Shown: positions 19,235-28,215 of the stretch, in pieces
Layout of the letters: the number at the start of each line of letters is the position of its first letter
How positions within the stretch are numbered: position 1 is the stretch's first letter
Program-made: the position numbers and the translations under genes
DNA from: Tatlockia sp.
GTDB taxonomy: Bacteria; Pseudomonadota; Gammaproteobacteria; Legionellales; Legionellaceae
DNA length: 64,000 bases
Assembly: GCA_013697955.1 (NCBI GenBank)
Contig: JACCVV010000009.1
Location: 62,001-126,000 of the forward strand
Reading direction: 5' to 3'
Notes under the pieces: generated by a model
What the model was told of the DNA's origin: nothing
Database searches by the model: none
What the model saw: only the letters and a program-made list of their open reading frames with translations

Positions 19235-19735
19235 TCAGGGGGAAATTTTTCCACATCCAATCCGTTCACCGCCCCCGCCCATTGTTGGATTGTCACTATA
19301 ATTATCACTACCCGCATGAATCATAACGGAATGACCCTGTATATCCTTGGTTGTTAGGCGGGGCGCTAATAGAGGAATATTTGCTTCGCCTTTGCTGTCA
19401 GTGGCCAATACAGGTAAATCCCCTAAATGTCCTTTTCCATAAGGTCCTTGGTGACTCTTGGCGGCTTCGGGATCTAAATGACCTCCAGCTTTCATCCCCT
19501 TATCGCCACAATCGGGATGCTGGTGGATGTGAAAGCCATGTAAGCCTACAGGCAAACCAGAAAGTTGGGGTTTTATCAGAAGGCCGTATTTACTGTCCTC
19601 AAAAACCACTTTTCCGAAAGAAGTTTGAGTTGTTGAATGAATTTCAGATGTTATTGTAGCTGCATGGATTGTAGTAACAGTAAAAAAGGATAGTGTCCAA
19701 ATTTGAATGCCCTTTCTTAATTGATGATTTATCAC
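19235..19735 (-). CDS. sodC: Periplasmic Cu/Zn superoxide dismutase
   Basis: The 166-residue protein has an N-terminal signal peptide (about residues 1-25, cleavage near IHA-A) and the SodC fold. Metal ligands are visible in GFHIHQHPDCGDKGMKAGGH, HQGPYGKGHLGDLP and HSVMIHAGSDNYSD. The structural disulfide uses the Cys in HPDCG and the one in ERIGCGK, and the active-site Arg precedes the latter. It dismutates superoxide in the periplasm, typically protecting against host-derived oxidants. It stands alone between feo and zapE. Confidence 0.95.
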   Translation of the reverse strand: MINHQLRKGIQIWTLSFFTVTTIHAATITSEIHSTTQTSFGKVVFEDSKYGLLIKPQLSGLPVGLHGFHIHQHPDCGDKGMKAGGHLDPEAAKSHQGPYGKGHLGDLPVLATDSKGEANIPLLAPRLTTKDIQGHSVMIHAGSDNYSDNPTMGGGGERIGCGKISP

Positions 19736-19849
19736 TTTGACTCCTTAGACCACAATTTTGATTGATATAAATCACTGTATATAAAAATAAATAATATTGA
19801 AAGCCTCAAATGGTGTTTGATATCTCTTAGAGAATCACTTGCAAAAATC

Positions 19850-20944
19850 TCAAGATTGAAAATTTGGCAATTTTTGCTCATGCCGCCAAGGGTGCCGCCT
19901 AAGGTAATCCGCAGCTTGCATTTCCTGTAATCGGCTTAGTGTTCTTTTGAATTCATTAATCAATTCACCTTCAGTATAAAGTTCCTGCAAAGGGGTAGCT
20001 GCTGAGAGGATCAATTTAATTCCACGGTCATAAAGAACATCGATGAAATGCACGAGCATGATTGCAAAGACGGTATCTTTGGAGGTTAACATTGGTACTC
20101 CGCTGATAAAAACAGTGTCAAAGCGATCCGCAATTTCAAGGTAATCCAGTTGACTTCGCGGTAGGTTGCAAATTATTTTAAAATCAAACCAGATCAGATT
20201 TTCGCTGCATTTAATAAAAGGGATTTCCCGGTTTTGCACCAGAATAAATCCATTGCTTTCGTAATTTTCAGTTAAATTCCCAAACTGGTCATTCAAAATG
20301 GATTCAGTTGTTGCATTAAGCGGATAAAGGTAGGTTTGCAAAAGCAGCTCTCTTCCCAAGCGATAATCTTTTTTATGCACCAAATGCAAAACCTCGCAGC
20401 TGTTATTCAACAAATCAATTACAGGAAGGAAACGCTCGCGTTGCACCCCTTTTAAATACAGTTGATCAGGGAGGGTGTTTGAAGTCACTACCAGAACAAT
20501 GCCGTTGGCGAATAACGCTTGTAAGAGTTCAGACAAAATCATGGCATAGGCCACATCATTGACCAAAAACTCGTCAAAACAAAGGAGGCGGATTGACTTA
20601 CCCAGATCGGCTGCAATTTTTTTAAGCGGATCTTTTTGACCTTGGCGCCGCCGCAATTGACTATCAATTTGCTGCATAAAATGATGAAAATGAAAGCGCG
20701 CCTTTTTTGGCTCTTCAACCTGTTGATAAAATAAATCCATTAAATAGGTTTTTCCAACGCCCACTGGCCCAAACAAGTAAATTCCGCGAATTTTCTCCTT
20801 CCGCCAGGGTTGCCACCATGCAGGCTCGGGTCGATTTAGGTCATCGATAAGCCTTTGCATTGAGGCTAGAACCTTACGTTGTGACTCATCGTCTTTAATA
20901 TCAGCTCTGGCTATTGCCTCCTCATAAGCATTGATAATCCTCAT
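19850..20944 (-). CDS. zapE: ZapE/AFG1-family cell-division ATPase
   Basis: The 364-residue P-loop ATPase has Walker A GPVGVGKTYLMD (about residues 59-70), Walker B LLCFDEFLVND, and the RARFHFHHFMQQI-like segment of the AFG1/ZapE family (here KARFHFHHFMQQID). In E. coli ZapE associates with the divisome and destabilises Z rings under stress. The gene overlaps the upstream hydrolase by ATGA, indicating coupled translation. Confidence 0.93.
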   Translation of the reverse strand: MRIINAYEEAIARADIKDDESQRKVLASMQRLIDDLNRPEPAWWQPWRKEKIRGIYLFGPVGVGKTYLMDLFYQQVEEPKKARFHFHHFMQQIDSQLRRRQGQKDPLKKIAADLGKSIRLLCFDEFLVNDVAYAMILSELLQALFANGIVLVVTSNTLPDQLYLKGVQRERFLPVIDLLNNSCEVLHLVHKKDYRLGRELLLQTYLYPLNATTESILNDQFGNLTENYESNGFILVQNREIPFIKCSENLIWFDFKIICNLPRSQLDYLEIADRFDTVFISGVPMLTSKDTVFAIMLVHFIDVLYDRGIKLILSAATPLQELYTEGELINEFKRTLSRLQEMQAADYLRRHPWRHEQKLPNFQS

Positions 20945-21603
20945 AAAGTTTTAACCTGATTGGTTACCGCTTCAATAAGAGTAGCTTTTAGCTCAAGCAA
21001 TTTACCGTGAAAAAAATGGGTAGTATCGGGAAAACGAAACACAGGTAAAGCAAAAGGGGACTGATTTGCGAAATCTAAAACCGCTGTTAACGGGACCACT
21101 TCATCGTCATCGCCTTGAATAATCACCCAAGCCTTTGGCGCTGAAAATTGTTTGTAGTCATAATGATGAACAGGTGGCGCTATCGTAATAAGTAATTGAT
21201 GAGCAGATTGCGCAGCTGCGCGGTAGGCAACATAGGAACCAAAAGAAAAACCAGCGAAAATGAATTGTAGATCTTCGCCCATTTCTTGCTGACAAAGTGT
21301 CTTTAATGTCAACATATCTTCACTTTCACCAATACCGGCATCATAAGATCCTTCCGAGAGCCCAACACCGCGAAAATTAAAACGAATACTGGGAATCTGA
21401 AGCTCTTTAAAGGCGCGCGCCATCGTGGTCACTACTTTGTTAGTCATTGTTCCACCCTGGAGAGAATGCGGATGACCAATCAGAGCAATTAATTTAGGAT
21501 TTGCATCTGGCGGCACAGTTAAAATCGCTTCCAGTTGCCCTGCCAATCCCGAAAAGACAAAAGGATATTCGCCTGCTTGAGCTGTCTTATTTGATGGAAA
21601 CAT
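20941..21603 (-). CDS. Alpha/beta hydrolase (COG2945-like)
   Basis: The 220-residue protein has the alpha/beta-hydrolase fold. The nucleophile elbow is GFSFGSYVAY (Ser in GxSxG), the acid is in GDDDEVVP and the catalytic His in DTTHFFHGKL. GHPHSLQGGTMTNKVV and RFNFRGVGLSEG are typical of this small family of cytoplasmic hydrolases with unknown substrate. There is no signal peptide. It is the first gene of a two-gene operon with zapE and is divergent from panB. Confidence 0.85.
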   Translation of the reverse strand: MFPSNKTAQAGEYPFVFSGLAGQLEAILTVPPDANPKLIALIGHPHSLQGGTMTNKVVTTMARAFKELQIPSIRFNFRGVGLSEGSYDAGIGESEDMLTLKTLCQQEMGEDLQFIFAGFSFGSYVAYRAAAQSAHQLLITIAPPVHHYDYKQFSAPKAWVIIQGDDDEVVPLTAVLDFANQSPFALPVFRFPDTTHFFHGKLLELKATLIEAVTNQVKTL

Positions 21604-21643
21604 AAAAACCTTGCTGAAAATAAAACCTGAATTTTAACCCATC

Positions 21644-21671
21644 TTGCATTTTCTTGCCTGTCCTTTATGAT
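21644..21671 (+). promoter_or_regulatory. Predicted promoter of the leader ORF and panBC
   Basis: TTGCAT (21644-21649) and TATGAT (21666-21671) are spaced by 16 bp. Transcription would start near 21678, giving a leader of about 95 nt before the 17-codon ORF. Inverted repeats GATCCT/AGGATC (21669-21674 with 21683-21688) and CAGGAT/ATCCTG (21682-21687 with 21695-21700) overlap the predicted start and could be operator or RNA structures. Confidence 0.45.
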
Positions 21672-21771
21672 CCTTGTCTTGCAGGATCAATAAAATCCTG
21701 ACAAAAACGAGCATCGACTTGAATTTTTAGCGGTGACCCTTAAAAAACGTAAATTTTGGAGGACTTGATCC

Positions 21772-21825
21772 ATGCGACAGGTACCTATTTATTTTGCTGA
21801 CTCCTATTTTGGGTGGACAGCATGA
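21772..21825 (+). CDS. 17-codon leader ORF overlapping panB
   Basis: ATG at 21772 follows a strong GGAGG site (21758-21762) and encodes [17 protein letters not shown]. Its TGA stop (21823-21825) overlaps the panB ATG (21822-21824) as ATGA. panB itself has only a weak ribosome-binding site (GGGTGG). The arrangement predicts translational coupling of panB to this short ORF. I do not know the peptide; there is no run of a single amino acid as in classical attenuation leaders. Confidence 0.5.
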   Translation: MRQVPIYFADSYFGWTA

Positions 21826-22610
21826 ACGTACATGATTTTAAAAGAAAAAAAGCGCAGCAATCAAAAATTACCATGCTCACCTGTTACGACTTTCCCTCTG
21901 CTCGAACCATTGCCGAATCCGAAATCGATTGCGTCTTGGTTGGCGATTCCGTCGCAATGGCTGTCCATGGCTATGAAAGTACCGTTATGGCTACAATGGA
22001 AATGATGGTTATGCATACAGAAGCAGTTAGACGTGGTCTCGCTAAACAATTTTTAATTACTGACTTGCCTTTCTTAGGCCATCGCAGTTCTCAGCAAGAA
22101 ACGGTCTCATCGGTAAAGCGTCTAATGCAAGCCGGTGCGCAAGCGATAAAAATTGAAGGCGGCGATGAGCATACTTGTCAAACAATCGCTTTTTTAGTTG
22201 CTTCAGGAATTCCTGTCATTGGTCACATCGGCTTAACACCTCAGTCAATTCATCAATTAGGCGGTTATAAAGTTCAGGGCAGAGAGCAGGAACAGGCCGC
22301 TAAGCTTTTAAAACAAGCCGCCAACCTAGAAGCGGCTGGCTGTTTTGCACTGGTTATCGAATGCGTACCGCAATTATTGGCAAAAACAATTACCGAATCT
22401 TTGACTATCCCCACTATTGGTATTGGAGCGGGTCTTTATACGGATGGTCAAGTTCTTGTTTGGCATGATCTTTTAGGCTTACAAACGGATTTCAAGCCTA
22501 AATTTTTAAAGCAATACGCCAAAGGCAAGGAAATGGTGTTAGCTGCGATCAATGACTACGCAAAACAAGTACAAAAAGCAGAGTTTCCAAGTGAAGAATA
22601 TGTTTTTTAA
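21822..22610 (+). CDS. panB: 3-methyl-2-oxobutanoate hydroxymethyltransferase
   Basis: The 262-residue enzyme makes ketopantoate from 2-oxoisovalerate and methylene-tetrahydrofolate, the first step toward pantothenate. Family motifs include [15 protein letters not shown], the Mg-binding [34 protein letters not shown] and the ending [21 protein letters not shown]. The ATG at 21822 ([15 protein letters not shown]) is preferred over a GTG three codons upstream. It is followed by panC in the same operon. Confidence 0.96.
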   Translation: MNVHDFKRKKAQQSKITMLTCYDFPSARTIAESEIDCVLVGDSVAMAVHGYESTVMATMEMMVMHTEAVRRGLAKQFLITDLPFLGHRSSQQETVSSVKRLMQAGAQAIKIEGGDEHTCQTIAFLVASGIPVIGHIGLTPQSIHQLGGYKVQGREQEQAAKLLKQAANLEAAGCFALVIECVPQLLAKTITESLTIPTIGIGAGLYTDGQVLVWHDLLGLQTDFKPKFLKQYAKGKEMVLAAINDYAKQVQKAEFPSEEYVF

Positions 22611-22678
22611 TTGGATTATCTTGGTTGATGGCGAGCACCCCTCTATCAAAACGTCTTGGTTTTTTAAGGAAGGCTTTT

Positions 22679-23437
22679 ATGAAAGTTTTTGAAAATTTGG
22701 ACGAATGGCTAAGCTATCGAAACTCATTGCCCGCAAATCTATCGCTTGGATTTGCGCCTACAATGGGCAATCTTCATGCAGGGCATGCGTCATTATTTGC
22801 CCAAAGCAAAAAGGAGAACGATTGTACCGTGGCCAGTATTTTTATAAATCCTACCCAATTTAATCGTGTTGAAGATTTGAGCTCATATCCCCGCTCATTG
22901 AGTTCTGATATAAATTTATTAGAAAAAGCCGGCGTCGACTACTGCTTGCTGCCTACGGAACAGGCAATCTATGCAGATGCTTATCGGTTTAAACTACAAG
23001 AATCGGTTCTTTGTCAGTTGCTCGAAGGCAAGCACCGCCCTGGGCACTTTAATGGCGTTCTAACGGTAGTTATGAAATTACTTAATCTCGTTAGGCCTAA
23101 AACCGCTTATTTTGGTGAAAAGGATTATCAGCAATACTTGTTGATTAGAGATATGGCGGCTGCTTTTTTTATGGGTATCAACATAAAAGCATGCCCCACA
23201 GTTCGAGAAGAAAGCGGTTTAGCTTATAGTTCACGCAACAATCGCTTAAATGCAGAACAACGCCTTAAGGCTGAACAATTTGCAAGCCTTTTTCACCAGA
23301 AAAAATGTGCTGAGCTACTTTTAGATGAGCTTAAAAATAAGGGCTTTGAAGTGGAATACCTGGAAGAATATGAAGGAAGACGTTTCGCAGCAATTATAAT
23401 CGGTGATATCCGATTGATTGATAATTACGCACTTTAA
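22679..23437 (+). CDS. panC: Pantothenate synthetase
   Basis: The 252-residue ligase joins pantoate and beta-alanine using ATP. The start is the ATG at 22679 ([18 protein letters not shown]), preceded by AAGGAAGG; the longer frame from 22625 has no such site. The nucleotidyl-transfer motifs are [28 protein letters not shown] and SSRNNRL. The C-terminal domain is shorter than in the ~280-residue E. coli enzyme, but the catalytic core is intact. Confidence 0.95.
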   Translation: MKVFENLDEWLSYRNSLPANLSLGFAPTMGNLHAGHASLFAQSKKENDCTVASIFINPTQFNRVEDLSSYPRSLSSDINLLEKAGVDYCLLPTEQAIYADAYRFKLQESVLCQLLEGKHRPGHFNGVLTVVMKLLNLVRPKTAYFGEKDYQQYLLIRDMAAAFFMGINIKACPTVREESGLAYSSRNNRLNAEQRLKAEQFASLFHQKKCAELLLDELKNKGFEVEYLEEYEGRRFAAIIIGDIRLIDNYAL

Positions 23438-23464
23438 AAAATATGACCTTTCGCTTTTAAGATA

Positions 23465-23534
23465 AACTGGCTCAATCTTGACTATAATTATTAGGAAATC
23501 CGAATAATTAAAAGCCAGGGAGGCTGAGCCAGTT
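23465..23534. repeat. Nested inverted repeats before the GGDEF-EAL gene
   Basis: A perfect 10-bp inverted repeat, AACTGGCTCA (23465-23474) and TGAGCCAGTT (23525-23534), encloses a second perfect one, TAATTATT (23485-23492) and AATAATTA (23503-23510). The outer right arm ends two bases before the ATG. A TATAAT hexamer (23483-23488) overlaps the inner left arm. This could be an operator, or, if transcribed from further upstream, an RNA hairpin near the start codon. Confidence 0.6.
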
Positions 23535-23535
23535 G

Positions 23536-25014
23536 ATGAAGCAACAATCACTAAAAAAATCAGCCTTTCCAAGCCTTAAAAAAGCAGACAAAATTCCATT
23601 ACCTACCAACCTCTTCAATGAACTTGTCGATATGCTTTATCGACAAAATGCTGTAGCTATCACGACTCAATTGCTAGCCGGCCTTTGCCTTATAATTGGC
23701 CTGTGGGAAATTCAATCACCTCAGCTCATCATTACCTGGTTAATATATATGTTGACCATTTTTATCTTTTGGTATGGGATTACCCTTTACTATCGCAAGA
23801 AAAAAAGACACTTTAAACAATATCATTGGTTAGTTATTTTGGCCGTTTGTATTCTTTTATCAGGAATTGGCTGGGGGGTTGCGGGTTCGATTCTCATTCC
23901 TGCCAATCATCTTTTTCACCAAACCTTTGTGGTTATTCTATTATTTTCAATAACTTCTACTTCAATTGCTTTTTTCTCGCCCATCATTCTTATTTACTCA
24001 TTTTTCTTATTTTCCGCATTCATCCCTTTTGAAATCTGGCTATTTGCCCAAGGCGAAACTTACTTACTTTTGGGTCTGTTCGGCTTAGTATATATGGTAG
24101 TGATTTTGGCAAGTTCCTATTATTTGAATCAATTTCTCATTGATACTCTGCGCTTGCGATTTAAAAATGAGAGCCTTGATACCCTTAATCAATTATTAGA
24201 AAAGCGAGTCACTAATCGCACAGAAGAGCTGGAAAAAGCGCTTGCCATTACAAAATCTACCCTTGAATCCACAGCTGATGGAATTTTGGTCATTAATCTT
24301 GAAGGAAAAATTGGGTATTACAATCATAAATTTCTGGATATGTGGAAAATTTCAGATTTAATCGTCGAAAAACCTGATTTAGAATCTCTTGTTGAAGAAA
24401 TTTCCAAAAAAATTAAAGATCCTAAGGGATTTCGCAAGCTTTTAGCTGAAATAAAAAAAAATCCGCGTCATGAAAATTTCAATGAAATTGTTATGAAGGA
24501 TAACAAGGTTTTTGAATGGTATTCCAAACCTCAATTAATGCGTAATTTAATAGTTGGACATGCCTGGAATTTTAGGGATATAACTGTCAGAAAGCAGATG
24601 GAGCGTCAATTGGCTTATCAGGCAAACCATGACCTGCTAACCGGATTACCAAATCGAACTTTACTTTTTGACCGAATTAATCAAAGTATTACTTACGCTA
24701 AACGCTATCAAACACAGGTATATCTTTTATTTCTGGACATCGATAATTTCAAATTAATTAATGATAATCTTGGTCATAATATGGGTGATGTTCTCCTGCA
24801 AGAAATTGCCAGACGCTTGAAAGAAAGTACCCGAGAATCGGATACCGTAGCCCGCTTTGGCGGTGATGAGTTTGTGATTTTATTTATAACAAATAAATAT
24901 AGCGATATTTTAAAGCTGTCCAAAAATATACTTACCCAAATCACTAAGCCCATGGAAATAGCTCAAAATGAACTAGTTGTTACTGCGAGTATCGGCGTAA
25001 GTATTTCCAAATGA
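23536..25014 (+). pseudogene. GGDEF-EAL cyclic-di-GMP protein, N-terminal part (frameshifted)
   Basis: The frame encodes several N-terminal membrane helices (about residues 30-210), a short coiled segment (LEKRVTNRTEELEKALAI), a PAS domain (about 240-350, STADGILVINLEGKIGYYN) and a GGDEF domain with DIDNFKLINDNLGHNMGD and ARFGGDEFVIL. The c-di-GMP inhibitory site RESD lies five residues before GGDEF. Translation stops at 25012-25014 inside the GGDEF domain (ASIGVSISK), and the rest of the domain continues in another frame from 25007. One missing base near 25006-25008 explains this. The start is the ATG at 23536. Confidence 0.85.
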
Positions 25015-25915
25015 TGGCGAAGATGCGCCTACCCTGCTTAAAAACGCTGATATGGCCATGTATTTAGCCAAGAGCCATGGTCGTAATAATTGTAAACTTT
25101 ATGATGAAACGATGAAGCATCGCTCCGAAAAAACCCTGGCTATTCAAATGGAATTGAGAAATGCCTTGGTGAATAATGAATTTTATCTTCTTTATCAACC
25201 GATTATTAATTTAAAAACCGGTAAAATCAGTAGCGTTGAAACCCTGCTGCGCTGGAATCATCCTACAAAAGGTGTGATTCAACCTTTGCAATTTATTCCA
25301 ATAGCTGAAGAGTCCCGCATCATTATTCTTCTTGGTGAATGGGTTTTTCGAAATGCTTGTATGCAAAATAAAATTTGGCAAACAATGGGACTTAAACCTA
25401 TTCCAGTGGCTATAAATGTTTCCGGAATTCAAATGATGCGGGACAACTTTGCCGACCTTATCAGACAGGTCATTGATGATTCTCAATTGCCTCCGCAATA
25501 TATCGAGATTGAATTAACGGAAAGCAGCATCATGGATGACAAACAGCAAAATATACATACTTTACAAAGGATTAGAGAAATGGGAGTGAGCCTAACGATT
25601 GATGACTTTGGTACTGGATACTCGAGTTTGAATTATTTACGGGAATTTCCGGTTAATAAGCTAAAAATCGATCAATCCTTTGTTCGCGATTGCAATATAA
25701 ACACTAATGGCGCTTCGATAGTTGATGCAATTATCGCCATGGGCCATGGTTTAAAACTCACGGTGCTGGCAGAAGGGATTGAAACAATTGACCAACTTCG
25801 GTTTTTAAAGGAATGCGGCTGTGATGAAGGACAGGGATTTTTTATTGGTCAGCCAATGTCTGCAAATGACTTTGCCGAGCATTTAGGTCCTGATAGTAAC
25901 TTTGTTGAACAATAG
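25007..25915 (+). pseudogene. GGDEF-EAL protein, C-terminal EAL phosphodiesterase part (frameshifted)
   Basis: From 25007 the frame reads PNDGEDAPTLLKNADMAMYLA, the exact continuation of the GGDEF domain, then a full EAL domain. Catalytic segments appear intact: VETLLRWNHP (ETL instead of EAL), INVSGIQM, IEIELTESSIM, LTIDDFGTGYSSLNYL, KLKIDQSF, VLAEGIETIDQL and EGQGFFIGQP. An internal ATG at 25052 could start a free EAL protein, but without a recognisable ribosome-binding site. With the frame restored, the protein would be about 793 residues. Confidence 0.85.
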
Positions 25916-25931
25916 AGCTTTTAAAAATGCT

Positions 25932-26453
25932 TTAAAGTGAGGCCCCAGTATAAGCCTCTTTTGCCAGAGTTAGACGTTTTTCTAATTCACCAAGCTCTGC
26001 TTGAAGCTTTAACACCCTTTGGGTGTCACCTTTTTCTTGCTTTTGAGTGAGGGTTTTTATCATAGCCTGTTGCTGACGTCTGAGTTGCTCAATATCTTTT
26101 TCCAAAGTTTGTAACCATTGCTGGCGAGTACTAATTTGTTCCAAACCAAATTTCATCTTTGCTTGCGCCTTTGGTTTATTCGTCTGTAAATGGCATAGGG
26201 TTACTAAAACTGAAATCTTTTGCTGGATTTTTGCTGCGAGATAAAAGGAACTGTATTCACTTTTTTGACGAGCTAAATGGGAAATATCGCTTTTTATCTC
26301 ATCAACACAGGCGGCAGCAGTCATTTCAAGACGCTGACGGAATAAGCCTCGGGGCAAGGAATTTAAAGATAGTGCTGCACCAAATGAATTTATTTTCCAT
26401 TCCAGCTCGGGTAAACGTTCTGATAATTGTTTTAATAAATCCTTGTTATCCAT
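25932..26453 (-). CDS. priC: PriC-family primosomal replication protein
   Basis: The 173-residue all-helical protein shows the PriC pattern: an N-terminal helical domain, SLPRGLFRQRLEM (about residues 30-42), YLAAKIQQKISVLVTLC-like text (here FYLAAKIQQKISVLVTLC) and a C-terminal coiled coil (about 105-170) rich in Gln, Glu and Lys. PriC helps reload the replicative helicase at stalled forks. Its ATG directly abuts the stop of the upstream permease gene (TGAATG), so the two are probably co-translated. Confidence 0.75.
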   Translation of the reverse strand: MDNKDLLKQLSERLPELEWKINSFGAALSLNSLPRGLFRQRLEMTAAACVDEIKSDISHLARQKSEYSSFYLAAKIQQKISVLVTLCHLQTNKPKAQAKMKFGLEQISTRQQWLQTLEKDIEQLRRQQQAMIKTLTQKQEKGDTQRVLKLQAELGELEKRLTLAKEAYTGASL

Positions 26454-27872
26454 TCACTTACCAATAGCCGCAAGCCGCTGAATCGTTGCTAACTGTCGAT
26501 TTTGCAGCCAGGAACTAACAAAAGGCGGCAGACACATCAAGACAAGACCAATAATAAGCGTCAATTCATAACGAAAAATAGAGCCAACATTAATGCCATC
26601 AGGAGGCATAAAACTCACAACCAGCGTGGTTAATGCACCGATAGAGCCAACACCGGCCACAAACAACATTCCTGCTAAGCCACCAGGTATTTGAAAAGCA
26701 CGGGGTTTATCAGCCGCGCTGAAACGCAATTTGATAGCCGCAGCAAACATTAGCAAGTACATCAACATATAAAGTTGAGCCGCTAAAGCAGTTAGTAACC
26801 AGTATGAGCCATTGACTGAGGGCATGAAGAGGAACAAAGTCGATAGAAAAGTAACGATAATAGCCTGGGTGATGAGCATAACAATTGGCGCCCCATGACG
26901 GTTTGCCCGAAGAAAAAATCCTGGCAGATTGCCGTCCTCACCAGCAACTAATAAACCTTTTGTCGGAGCAATAATCCAGTTTGAGACACCACCAAGACCA
27001 CCCATCACCAACATAAGTGCAACCACAGGCATTAGCCAAATAAGATGATATTGAGAAAAAAAGGCATCAAAAGCTTGCATAATTCCAGCAACCAGATTTA
27101 TTTTCTCATGGGGTAAAACAACGGCAATTGCTAAAGAGCCTAAAATTAAAGTACTTAAGATAATTAGAACTGAATAAATCAAAGCCCGAGGAAAAGCACG
27201 CTGCGGGTTATCAACATCATTGGCATGGACTGTAGCAATTTCAATTCCACAAAAAGACATCATAATTGCGGTTAAGGAAACCCAGAGCGATTGTTCATGC
27301 CAGTGCGGGCTAAGGCTTTGACTATCAAATTGCACTTGAGAAGGATTACCGCCCAAAAGCCAGGTCGCTCCTAAACCAATAATTAGCCCCATGGGCAACA
27401 ATAAACCAGATATCGCGCAAACATTTGAAAATAGGGCTGATGAGCGCATACCTTGCATATTTACCAGAGTTGTACCCCAAAATGAAAAAACAATAACTAA
27501 CCATAGAAAATAGGGGTTGGAGGCTAAGCCAGGATTTATTAAATATCCAATGGTACCGGCCACGAAGGATAAAATTGTCGGATACCAGATAACATTTTCA
27601 ATCCACTGCAGCCAGATTGCCAGAAAACCGATTTTTTTACCAAAGGCTTCCTTCACCCATATATAAATCCCGCCCTGCTTAGGCCATCCTGACGCAAGCT
27701 CAGCTGAAACCAGTGCTGTTGGAAGAAGGAAAAATAAGGCTCCCATAATAAAAAATGCTATTAGTTGGCTACCAAATAAGGCGGTGGCGGGTAAATTTCG
27801 GATGGAGTCCACGGAGCCGACGGTTATCATTGTTAGACTAAAAATCGTTAAAGCGTGCTTTTTAGAACTCAT
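26454..27872 (-). CDS. APC-superfamily amino acid permease (GadC/antiporter-like)
   Basis: The 472-residue protein has about 12 membrane helices. The N-terminus (ITVGSVDSIRNLPATALFG) and the helix-1/2 and helix-6 regions (SAELASGWPKQGGIYIWV; MMSFCGIEIATVHANDVDNP) resemble the glutamate:GABA-antiporter branch of the APC family. It moves amino acids across the inner membrane; substrate and direction cannot be read from sequence. It is followed immediately by priC. Confidence 0.88.
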   Translation of the reverse strand: MSSKKHALTIFSLTMITVGSVDSIRNLPATALFGSQLIAFFIMGALFFLLPTALVSAELASGWPKQGGIYIWVKEAFGKKIGFLAIWLQWIENVIWYPTILSFVAGTIGYLINPGLASNPYFLWLVIVFSFWGTTLVNMQGMRSSALFSNVCAISGLLLPMGLIIGLGATWLLGGNPSQVQFDSQSLSPHWHEQSLWVSLTAIMMSFCGIEIATVHANDVDNPQRAFPRALIYSVLIILSTLILGSLAIAVVLPHEKINLVAGIMQAFDAFFSQYHLIWLMPVVALMLVMGGLGGVSNWIIAPTKGLLVAGEDGNLPGFFLRANRHGAPIVMLITQAIIVTFLSTLFLFMPSVNGSYWLLTALAAQLYMLMYLLMFAAAIKLRFSAADKPRAFQIPGGLAGMLFVAGVGSIGALTTLVVSFMPPDGINVGSIFRYELTLIIGLVLMCLPPFVSSWLQNRQLATIQRLAAIGK

Positions 27873-28215
27873 TGCATTCCTTCTCTGCTATTACAAATAT
27901 TCGCAAATTACCATTGTAGCCGGACAAGCTTAAGATAACCTTAATAATCGTGTAAAAAATAATCAAAATTGCTGCATCTTCTAATAAACTGTTCTGACAA
28001 TTTAACTGCTTAATCATAAATTGATTGTTGCCTGAACTGGCTTGACAGCTTTTTTGCCTTTGCAAAGAATTCAAATCTTGATTTTAATTGACGTATTTGT
28101 AGATTACTTAATTTATCAAAACTCAGCAATAGAGAAATAATCCGTAATTCTCCCTTCTACTTTAAGAGAAGGGAGTCTAATGCTAACAGGTAAATTTTTT
28201 AAACCCGTTCTAATT
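27873..28215 (-). other. Intergenic region upstream of the permease
   Basis: This 343-bp stretch separates the repeat-protein gene from the permease gene. It holds one hairpin (28150-28175) after the repeat gene. The remainder is AT-rich leader DNA for the permease; no convincing promoter or gene was found. A 70-codon frame at 27862-28074 has no coding character. Confidence 0.5.
28150..28175 (-). terminator. Candidate terminator after the repeat-protein gene
   Basis: A perfect 9-bp stem, CTCCCTTCT / AGAAGGGAG, with an 8-nt loop lies 41 bp downstream of the repeat-protein stop. No long T-tract follows on either strand, so termination would be partial or factor-aided. Confidence 0.45.

Noticed and set aside
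25052-25915. Independent EAL protein starting at the ATG 25052
   Set aside because: The upstream codons from 25007 complete a GGDEF domain in the same frame, so a frameshifted single gene explains the data better.
27862-28074. 70-codon minus-strand frame upstream of the APC permease
   Set aside because: It overlaps the permease start, is composed of noncoding-like sequence, and lacks a ribosome-binding site.
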